Origin: UBA4717 sp045580165
Lineage (GTDB): Bacteria > Bacillota > Clostridia > Oscillospirales > CAG-272
Direction: 5' to 3'
Length of the DNA stretch: 24,591 nt
Assembly (NCBI GenBank): GCA_045580165.1
Contig: JAZNNG010000052.1
Location: forward strand, 1 to 24,591
Below are positions 1 to 5,322 of this stretch, one piece after another. The position numbers and the translations under genes are program-made. The notes under the pieces were generated by a model, which had not been told where the DNA came from, searched no databases, and saw only the letters and a program-made list of their open reading frames with translations. The stretch's first letter is position 1. Every line of letters starts with the position of its first letter.

Positions 1-764
1 AAGAGGCACATCCTCTTCACGGACACGAGCTCGCCGACAGCACGGTGCGCAGCGTTCACATGATGCTCCACGAAGCGATGGACGCGGCGGTGAAGGAACG
101 GCTCATCGTCAAGAATCCCACCGACGGCACCACCATCCCGAAAAACAATTACGCGCCCAAGCAGATACTCACCGAAACACAGCTGGAAAAGTTTATGCGC
201 ATCGCAATGCAGGACGAAGTGTGGCGTGACTTCTTCTACACCGAACTGACCACGGGACTTCGTCTCGGTGAGATATGCGGACTGCGGTGGTCGGACTTCG
301 ATGAAGCGACGGGACGGCTGAAGATCTCGCGGACGGTGAAGAGAAAGAAAGGCGGCGGTGTGACCTGGGGCGACACCAAAACCGAAACGGGAATGCGCAA
401 CATTCTGTTGCCGCCGAGCACCACGGAGATACTGCGAGAGCGAAAGAAAACGGCGATGGGCGAATGGATCTTCCCGAACATCTACAGACCCGAGGAAGCG
501 ATGCATCCCGAGTATCCTTACAACCGTATGAAAACCTTGCTGAAGCAAGCGGGACTACCGCTGATACGCTTCCACGATCTGCGCCACACCTTCGCCACTC
601 ACGCGCTGACGGGTGGCGTGGATGCTAAAACGCTGTCCCGCATCCTCGGACACACCAACGCCAGCTTCACGCTGGACACCTACACCCACGTGACCACCGA
701 CATGCAAAAGCGAGCGTCGGGGATCGTCGGTGGGTTCATGGAAGACCTTATCATAAAGGAGTGA
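1..764 (+). CDS. Tyrosine recombinase/integrase, 5' end cut by the window edge
   Basis: The open frame runs in from the window edge: codons from position 3 onward continue upstream of the GTG at 45 and read as the end of a core-binding domain (HGHELADSTVRSVHMMLHEA), so the true start lies outside. The catalytic domain of the phage integrase family is complete: first Arg in TGLRLGEICGLRW, beta-hairpin Lys in GDTKTETGMR, the HxxR box in RFHDLRHTFATHAL, the second His in LGHTNASFTLDTYTHV and the Tyr in that same stretch. Such enzymes cut and join DNA at attachment sites through a 3'-phosphotyrosine link. The stop is four bases before a second, related recombinase, so the two probably form one transcript. 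The DNA here is G+C-rich compared with the exonuclease gene downstream. Specificity cannot be read from the sequence. Confidence 0.93.
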   Translation, partial: EAHPLHGHELADSTVRSVHMMLHEAMDAAVKERLIVKNPTDGTTIPKNNYAPKQILTETQLEKFMRIAMQDEVWRDFFYTELTTGLRLGEICGLRWSDFDEATGRLKISRTVKRKKGGGVTWGDTKTETGMRNILLPPSTTEILRERKKTAMGEWIFPNIYRPEEAMHPEYPYNRMKTLLKQAGLPLIRFHDLRHTFATHALTGGVDAKTLSRILGHTNASFTLDTYTHVTTDMQKRASGIVGGFMEDLIIKE

Positions 765-768
765 TAAA

Positions 769-2229
769 ATGGCAAAACGCAGACAAAACGGAAAAGGAAC
801 TTTACTGCAACGCAAGGACGGACGGTGGGAAGGCCGCGTGGTGGTCGGCTACGATGACAAGGGCTTGCCGATTACCAAAAACGTCCTCGCTCATACCAAG
901 ACCGAGTGCGCCGAAAAGCTTGAAAAACTGAAAGAGGAATACCGACCGCCGAGTACGCGGTGCAAGCCGGATATGCTGTTCGGCGATTGGATGGAATTCT
1001 GGTACGAGAACTACTCAAAGCCTGCCATCCGACCGTTGACTCAGCAAAACTACGAGAACCGAATCTACGACCACATCATCCCCGACATCGGCAAGATACC
1101 ACTGAACAAACTGACGCAGAACGACCTGCAACAGTTCTACGCACGGCTGAAGCGAAACGGGCGAAAGCAGTACGTTGAGAAATACGGCCCCGGACTGTCC
1201 GACCGTATGGTGCGCGCCTGCCACGCAAGTTGTCGCATGGCATTGGAAAAAGCAGTAGCCGAAGGGCTGATACGAATCAATCCTGCCATCGGTTGTAAAC
1301 TACCGCCGAAGAAAGCGCGAGAGATGCAGGTGCTGACGAAGGATGAACTACAGCGATTCCTCGCCCAAGCCAAAGAGGACGGATACTATGAGCTGTTCCT
1401 CTTGGAACTGGGCACGGGAATGCGCCGAGGGGAGCTGATGGGACTGCAATGGGATGACCTCAACTTCCAAACGGGCGAGCTACAAATCGTCCGACAGGCG
1501 TGTGCGGTGAACGGCAAGATCGAGATCTCCGTGCCGAAAACAAAAAGTTCCATCCGCATGGTGGTACTGCCGCCGTCGCTGGTGGAGGTGCTGAGAAAGT
1601 ATAAGGAAACGGTGAACTCACGATGGATGTTCCCGTCACCGCAAAATTCCGACGTGCCGAGGTATCCCACGTCTGTCGGCGATATCCTATCGATCCTACT
1701 CAAACGGGCAGGATGCAAGCACGTGCGGTTCCACGATCTTCGTCATACTTTCGCAACCATGGCACTGGAAAACGGAATGGACATCAAAACCTTGTCGGCG
1801 ACCATCGGCCATGTTTCAGCCGCGACCACGCTTGATATATACAGCCACGTGACCGACACCATGCAGATGCAGGCGGCGGTGAGCATTGACCGAAAGATCG
1901 GGCGCACAGACGCGCAAATGCCCATGGTCGAGCAAACACCCACAGAAGTCTCGAACACGCCCGTAAACGCCCCGTGTGCGCCCACAGAGCCCCATCCCGA
2001 GCCCGAGCCGAGGAAGATACGCAAAAGCGGCACGGGATGCCTGTACCAAATCAATGACAGCCTCTGGGAAGGCAGCTTCTTCCCGAGACTCCCCGGCGGT
2101 AAGCGCAAGAAATTTAACGTCTACGCCGAAACGCGTGAGCAGTGCGAAATCAAGCTTGCAGAGATGATCGCACGAGTCAAAGCGGAAATTGCGGAAGAAA
2201 AAGCCAAACAAAAAGAGGGCGCCGACTAA
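769..2229 (+). CDS. Tyrosine recombinase/integrase with extra C-terminal arm-like domain
   Basis: This 486-residue integrase begins four bases after the preceding recombinase, with AAGGAG at 756-761 in front of ATG. Residues about 8-58 are an AP2-like arm-binding domain (GKGTLLQRKDGRWEGR). A SAM-like core-binding domain follows, then the catalytic domain with Arg in LGTGMRRGELMGLQW, Lys in VPKTKSS, the HxxR box in RFHDLRHTFATMAL and the His/Tyr part in IGHVSAATTLDIYSHV. After a Pro-rich linker (about residues 385-415), residues about 421-475 resemble the N-terminal arm domain again (GTGCLYQINDSLWEG), which is unusual because most family members end soon after the Tyr. Expected role: integration and excision of the element that ends near 3970. 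The last codons overlap a hairpin shared with the convergent gene. Confidence 0.95.
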   Translation: MAKRRQNGKGTLLQRKDGRWEGRVVVGYDDKGLPITKNVLAHTKTECAEKLEKLKEEYRPPSTRCKPDMLFGDWMEFWYENYSKPAIRPLTQQNYENRIYDHIIPDIGKIPLNKLTQNDLQQFYARLKRNGRKQYVEKYGPGLSDRMVRACHASCRMALEKAVAEGLIRINPAIGCKLPPKKAREMQVLTKDELQRFLAQAKEDGYYELFLLELGTGMRRGELMGLQWDDLNFQTGELQIVRQACAVNGKIEISVPKTKSSIRMVVLPPSLVEVLRKYKETVNSRWMFPSPQNSDVPRYPTSVGDILSILLKRAGCKHVRFHDLRHTFATMALENGMDIKTLSATIGHVSAATTLDIYSHVTDTMQMQAAVSIDRKIGRTDAQMPMVEQTPTEVSNTPVNAPCAPTEPHPEPEPRKIRKSGTGCLYQINDSLWEGSFFPRLPGGKRKKFNVYAETREQCEIKLAEMIARVKAEIAEEKAKQKEGAD

Positions 2230-2238
2230 GGCGCCCTC
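2215..2238 (-). terminator. Hairpin terminator between convergent integrase and exonuclease genes
   Basis: A perfect 9 bp stem (GAGGGCGCC / GGCGCCCTC) has the 6-base loop GACTAA, which contains the integrase stop codon. On the minus strand the stem is followed by TTTTTGTTT, so it best fits an intrinsic terminator for the exonuclease gene ending at 2273. The U-tract is encoded inside the integrase C-terminus. On the plus strand the stem has only a poor T-tract. Confidence 0.8.
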
Positions 2239-2272
2239 AAAGGTTGGTTCGGAGTAAACAAAGAGAAGGGTA

Positions 2273-3649
2273 TTATTTTATTTCCGCAAAAAAGTCTGTT
2301 TCCTTGATTATCTGGATATTACATCCCTTATCGTTATATTCGATTGCTTTTTTCACCTTCGTGCCGTATGTTCCGTTAGAATACGCCTGGCACTCACAAG
2401 CACCGATAATCAAATAATTAGTGGTCTTTTTCACGCCAGATTCAACAATTCCTCCGCGTTCGGTAATATATTTCTCAACCTCTGACTTTTGTCCATATGA
2501 GAAATTACCGCTTAAGCAAATGCGTTTACCGTCAACGGTGTAAATTTCAGATTTAAGAGCTTCAACAGGGTTTAGCATATCGTAAATAACAGAGGTTAGA
2601 TACTCAGCTTCTTCTTTAGTAACTACAGAATCTTCTAATATTTTTTCGACTATTTCCAAGGCCTTGTTGAACGGGAAATGGTCGGACAAATATATATTGT
2701 CGTAGAGCCATTGACGTAAGTTTTTACATTCTTCGTCTGTTATCTCGCCATCAACAGTAATGCCTTTGAGAATGCCGTCAAGAATTTGTGTTGCTAATGT
2801 AACGGGAGAAGTGGACATAGCATCAAGATATTCTTTCATGCGTCTTTGCAGTTGAGCAATTTCATCCAAGGTAATAACATTATCATCTAAAATCAAGTCA
2901 ATAACTTCTATAATGTCAGATACTTCTTTATGATTGCTATATGGAATATGGCTATCTCTCCATGCGGTAATATAATCCATTTCGTCTTGATTAATGACAT
3001 TATCTATGGAAAAGCCTCTGACAACGCCGTAAAATTCACTTATGGATTTTCTAAGCACAGCAGCATCTATGTATGCGGTGTAAATTGCGGTGTCATTAGG
3101 ATAATACTTTTTAACGCAGTTATCAACATCTATACCATAGGCTTCAACAAGTGCATTAAATAAATCGGAACAAGCACAAGCGTCATCAAATGCATTGTGC
3201 TCTGAATCAATATCAATTTCAAAATACTCGCAAAGTGTAGATAAGCTATAGTTAGAAACCGCGTAAGAAGGAACGTATTTCCTTGCCAAATCATAAGTGC
3301 ATATATAGTAGAATTCAGGAATATCCAAATTATATCTGCGTAAATTCTTAATCAATGCATCTAAATCCGAAGAAGCGACATTATGTCCTATTACAACCGC
3401 ATTGGTAAAATACTTTTCAATAGTTTTCCAAACCTCAGGGAAGGATGGTTCGTTAGCAACTTGCGATGCTGTTATACCATGAACACGAACGCAATTTGAA
3501 TCAAACCCATCTTCAGGATTAATGTAAATATCCAATTCCGGATAGTATGGTTCGTGGTCATTATAATTCTCACAAACAATACCAAGTTGACATATTGCCT
3601 TGTTTTTGGAATTGGCATACTCAACATCAAAATACGTTATCTTTTCCAT
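2273..3649 (-). CDS. DnaQ-type DEDDh 3'-5' exonuclease with C-terminal BRCT domain
   Basis: The 458-residue protein starts at ATG with AAGGAGC eight bases upstream. Residues 1-170 are a DEDDh exonuclease fold like the proofreading epsilon subunit. All motifs are present: Asp8 and Glu10 in YFDVEY, HN at 89-90 with Asp95, and His151 with Asp156 in HNAFDDA. Residues about 215-275 and 293-360 form two helical repeats, each with an acidic turn (LDDNVITLDE and ITVDGEITDEE), which look TerB-like but are not firmly assigned. Residues 370-458 are a BRCT domain as in bacterial DNA ligase (GKRICLSGNF, ERGG, TNYLIIG). It probably trims DNA ends in repair or element processing; the substrate is unknown. 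The gene is much more AT-rich than the integrases beside it, suggesting a separate origin. No clear promoter lies between the start and the terminator 26 bases upstream. Confidence 0.88.
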   Translation of the reverse strand: MEKITYFDVEYANSKNKAICQLGIVCENYNDHEPYYPELDIYINPEDGFDSNCVRVHGITASQVANEPSFPEVWKTIEKYFTNAVVIGHNVASSDLDALIKNLRRYNLDIPEFYYICTYDLARKYVPSYAVSNYSLSTLCEYFEIDIDSEHNAFDDACACSDLFNALVEAYGIDVDNCVKKYYPNDTAIYTAYIDAAVLRKSISEFYGVVRGFSIDNVINQDEMDYITAWRDSHIPYSNHKEVSDIIEVIDLILDDNVITLDEIAQLQRRMKEYLDAMSTSPVTLATQILDGILKGITVDGEITDEECKNLRQWLYDNIYLSDHFPFNKALEIVEKILEDSVVTKEEAEYLTSVIYDMLNPVEALKSEIYTVDGKRICLSGNFSYGQKSEVEKYITERGGIVESGVKKTTNYLIIGACECQAYSNGTYGTKVKKAIEYNDKGCNIQIIKETDFFAEIK

Positions 3650-3679
3650 AAGTTGCTCCTTGATTTATGAATTGAAAAA

Positions 3680-3700
3680 CCGCAAGGCAATCCCTTGCGG
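3680..3700 (-). terminator. Terminator behind tRNA-Pro, just upstream of the exonuclease gene
   Basis: The 8 bp stem CCGCAAGG / CCTTGCGG (3680-3687 and 3693-3700) is extended by A/T pairs to 3676-3704. On the minus strand it is followed by TTTTTC, as expected after the intact tRNA-Pro. It sits only about 26 bases before the exonuclease start codon. Confidence 0.8.
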
Positions 3701-3732
3701 TTTTGAATTTTTGCGGTCAAAACCGCGATTTT

Positions 3733-3808
3733 TGGTCGGAGTGACAGGGTTCGAACCTGCGGCCTCAACATCCCAAATGTCGCGCGCTACCAACTGCGCC
3801 ACACCTCG
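3733..3808 (-). tRNA. tRNA-Pro(UGG), intact
   Basis: A full 76-base cloverleaf can be folded by eye: D-arm GCGC / GCGC with loop AGTTGGTA, anticodon stem CGACA / TGTTG with loop TTTGGGA (anticodon TGG, G37 as usual for proline), T-arm with TTCGAAC, discriminator A73 and an encoded CCA. The acceptor stem is slightly flawed: CGAGGTG against CACTCCG leaves an A3-C70 mismatch and one G-U pair. It lies on the element side of a broken second tRNA-Pro and may be transcribed from that broken gene's promoter at 4047-4075. A weak TTGTCC, 16 bp, TAATAA in its own upstream DNA is the only local alternative I saw. Confidence 0.93.
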
Positions 3809-3843
3809 ATAAATATGTGCGATTTTATTATTTTTGCGTAGAA

Positions 3844-3866
3844 GTGGGACAAACTGTGGTCAAACT
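3844..3866 (+). repeat. Tandem direct repeat, candidate integrase arm sites
   Basis: GTGGGACAAACT is followed directly by GTGGTCAAACT, giving two near-identical 11-12 base repeats. They lie between the two tRNA-Pro copies, close to the presumed crossover point. Paired short direct repeats beside an attachment core are typical of arm-type binding sites for integrases with an N-terminal arm domain, like the one at 769-2229. The role is inferred. Confidence 0.5.
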
Positions 3867-3890
3867 CAAAATCCACGCATTTTTGAGTTT
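3862..3890. repeat. Perfect inverted repeat in the attachment region
   Basis: AAACTCAAAA and TTTTGAGTTT form a perfect 10 bp inverted repeat around a 9-base loop, directly after the tandem direct repeat. It may be a protein binding site or a fold in the tRNA read-through transcript. Confidence 0.7.
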
Positions 3891-3894
3891 TCTT

Positions 3895-3937
3895 AAAGTC
3901 CCGAAAGTCCGCACCGCTGAAGGCTTTTCGGGACTTT
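3895..3937. repeat. Perfect 12 bp inverted repeat in the attachment region
   Basis: AAAGTCCCGAAA (3895-3906) and TTTCGGGACTTT (3926-3937) are perfectly complementary around a 19-base spacer. AAAGTCC also recurs in tandem within the left arm. No good T-tract follows on either strand, so it is less likely to be a terminator than a binding site or recombination accessory site. Confidence 0.7.
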
Positions 3938-3969
3938 CGTAAAATCTCGGCTATAAGTGCTAGGCACGC

Positions 3970-4007
3970 TCCCAAACCACGCGCGCTACCAACTGCGCTA
4001 CACCCCG
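3970..4007 (-). pseudogene. 5' half of a broken tRNA-Pro(UGG), likely integration site
   Basis: From 4007 leftward the minus strand matches tRNA-Pro positions 1-38: acceptor CGGGGTG, TA, D-arm GCGC / GCGC around AGTTGGTA, anticodon stem CGTGG and loop TTTGGGA. Directly after the loop it reads GCGTGCC instead of the CCACG needed to close the stem, and no T-arm follows. The break falls exactly at the 3' edge of the 7-base anticodon loop, where many tyrosine integrases cross over. The upstream promoter is intact, so this is probably the host side of the element junction. The loop TTTGGGA is shared with the intact copy at 3733-3808. Confidence 0.8.
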
Positions 4008-4019
4008 TTATATGAGTTT

Positions 4020-4041
4020 GCGCCGCGGTTATCCGCGACGC
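4020..4041 (-). other. Strong hairpin at the 5' end of the tRNA-Pro leader
   Basis: On the minus strand GCGTCGCGG and CCGCGGCGC pair (9 bp, one G-U) around the loop ATAA. It begins roughly where transcription from the promoter at 4047-4075 should start. It could be an operator or a stable leader structure ahead of RNase P cleavage; its function is not known. Confidence 0.6.
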
Positions 4042-4046
4042 ATTCT

Positions 4047-4075
4047 ATTATAGCAAAACTGTTTATTATTGTCAA
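4047..4075 (-). promoter_or_regulatory. Consensus sigma-A promoter for the tRNA-Pro locus
   Basis: TTGACA and TATAAT are both perfect and separated by exactly 17 bp, on the minus strand, about 40 bases before the broken tRNA. No terminator is evident between here and the intact tRNA-Pro at 3808, so this promoter may now serve that copy. Confidence 0.9.
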
Positions 4076-4081
4076 TATCTT

Positions 4082-4912
4082 TTAAGTGTAAAAGGTATGA
4101 TTTCCCACTTTTGCCATCATCGGTCTATTATTTGACACCCACGAATTCGGTACTATATCCGTATTCACGAAGTACAGTGCCTTCCCTGCTCTATTCGCTC
4201 CCTCAAGCACTGCCTTTGCCGCCATTTCACATTCATCGCACGGCTCGTTATATATCGTTCCGTTTGCAGTCGGTGTGAACTGCACGGCGTTCGTTCTGTC
4301 AAAGATCACTCCGTAGACCGTATTCGGAAACTGCGCGCTGCTCCGTCTATTCAGCACGACGTTTCCAACCATAAGCTTACCTGCGTACGGCTCGTCACAG
4401 CTCTCCGAGCTTATGATCCTTGCCATCCAATAGAAATCGTTGTCGCTATACGGGGCGGCGGTATTACCTATGTAGTTTGTCTTTGTTGTAAGCTCGACGG
4501 TTGAGGTCTTTCCATTATACTTGACGTCTGCGCCAAGCGCTTTTGCCAAAGCTCTGACCGGTACGTAGACTCTTCCTCCGAGCAGACGAATCGGTGTTCC
4601 CGTATGTATAAGCTCTCCGTTTGCGACTATATGACTTTCATCTACCGCAACTATAAGTTCAAGTCCCACTCCCGTGAAGCTCGCCGTTCTTGCCGCCATA
4701 TTCCAATCTGCTTTGAAGCTATCCCTCATATCAAGAAGTCCCCTTGCGCTGACGTAGGTTACTCCGTTTTCAAGTATCAGCGGGTCAGCACCCGTATACG
4801 GCAGATCATCGTATATCAGCGAGACCGCAGAAGCGTTAAGCGACAAAGCCATTGCTGCTACAATAACAAAGACTGTATATATGAGTCTGTTTATCTTTCG
4901 TCGTATTCGCAT
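4082..4912 (-). CDS. SleB-family cell-wall hydrolase with copper amine oxidase-like N domain
   Basis: The ATG at 4912 gives 276 residues and has AAAGGA ten bases upstream; a GTG at 4921 is in frame but only one base from that site. A basic N-terminus and hydrophobic stretch ending near SLNASA look like a signal peptide. Residues about 35-145 resemble the copper amine oxidase N-terminal-like module (VYVPVRALAKALGADV), often found in secreted Firmicutes wall proteins. The rest is a Hydrolase_2/SleB domain with the presumed catalytic Glu170 in IISSES and the signatures VVLNR, FPNTVYGVIF and YFVN. SleB-type enzymes are lytic transglycosylases acting on spore cortex or wall peptidoglycan. No terminator was seen downstream, so transcripts may run into the tRNA-Pro promoter region. 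Confidence 0.88.
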   Translation of the reverse strand: MRIRRKINRLIYTVFVIVAAMALSLNASAVSLIYDDLPYTGADPLILENGVTYVSARGLLDMRDSFKADWNMAARTASFTGVGLELIVAVDESHIVANGELIHTGTPIRLLGGRVYVPVRALAKALGADVKYNGKTSTVELTTKTNYIGNTAAPYSDNDFYWMARIISSESCDEPYAGKLMVGNVVLNRRSSAQFPNTVYGVIFDRTNAVQFTPTANGTIYNEPCDECEMAAKAVLEGANRAGKALYFVNTDIVPNSWVSNNRPMMAKVGNHTFYT

Positions 4913-4941
4913 TCTCTGCACATCCTTTCAATTTATTTACT

Positions 4942-4955
4942 GCATCAGCTGATGC
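4942..4955. promoter_or_regulatory. 14 bp perfect palindrome at the sleB-like transcription start
   Basis: GCATCAGCTGATGC is a perfect palindrome just downstream of the -10 box of the SleB-like gene, where a repressor would block initiation. A role as operator is inferred from position and symmetry only. Confidence 0.45.
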
Positions 4956-4962
4956 CTTCTTC

Positions 4963-4991
4963 ATTATACACTATTTTCCCGTTTGGCTCAA
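4963..4991 (-). promoter_or_regulatory. Sigma-A-type promoter for the SleB-like hydrolase
   Basis: TTGAGC, 17 bp, TATAAT on the minus strand lies about 50 bases before the ATG. A vegetative-type promoter is a little unexpected if the enzyme were only a spore protein. Confidence 0.8.
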
Positions 4992-5203
4992 CGCACAAGA
5001 GTTGGCACTTATAGCACTATCCGACTTCATTTCCTTATACTTCCTTTAATTCAGAAAAAACATCCTAAATCTTTGCTTTTCTTCCTTGATTTACAACACT
5101 TTTCTAAGCAAACAGCGATTACGTCATTATATCCAAAAATCAATGCTTTTCTTTGTGCAACTCGCCATTTTTTCCTTTTTATAAATATATGTAGCCTTTT
5201 TGA
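4992..5203. other. AT-rich intergenic stretch with no recognised gene
   Basis: This is the gap between the divergent promoters of the SleB-like and SLH genes. Short frames on both strands have no ribosome binding site and low-complexity translations. I see no RNA gene or repeat here. Confidence 0.6.
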
Positions 5204-5232
5204 TTGACTGAAAGGCAAAAAAATGGTAAAAT
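5204..5232 (+). promoter_or_regulatory. Promoter for the SLH beta-helix protein
   Basis: TTGACT, 17 bp, TAAAAT lies about 90 bases before the start codon. The -10 box sits in a small inverted repeat, GGTAA-AATA-TTACC (5225-5238), which could bind a regulator. The leader also contains a GC-rich GCGGCCGC palindrome near 5253. Confidence 0.75.
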
Positions 5233-5322
5233 ATTACCGTGGGGTACAGTCTTGCGGCCGCGTTTATACGTCGGACACTTTTTTGACTCTGCTCCAAACA
5301 ATTTCCCAAAACGGAGGCATTT

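Noticed and set aside
1816..2211. Minus-strand frames opposite the integrase C-terminus
   Set aside because: Integrase domains on the plus strand explain the region fully.
3895..3937. Intrinsic terminator at the 12 bp inverted repeat
   Set aside because: No T run follows on either strand and the spacer of 19 bases is long.
3787..3975. 62-codon minus-strand frame between the tRNA copies
   Set aside because: It overlaps the intact tRNA and the attachment repeats and has no ribosome binding site.
3733..4007. A single tRNA-Pro split by an intron
   Set aside because: The inner copy is a full cloverleaf on its own with its own 5' half, and the outer 5' half does not pair with its anticodon stem; no group I intron core was seen in the ~160 bases between.
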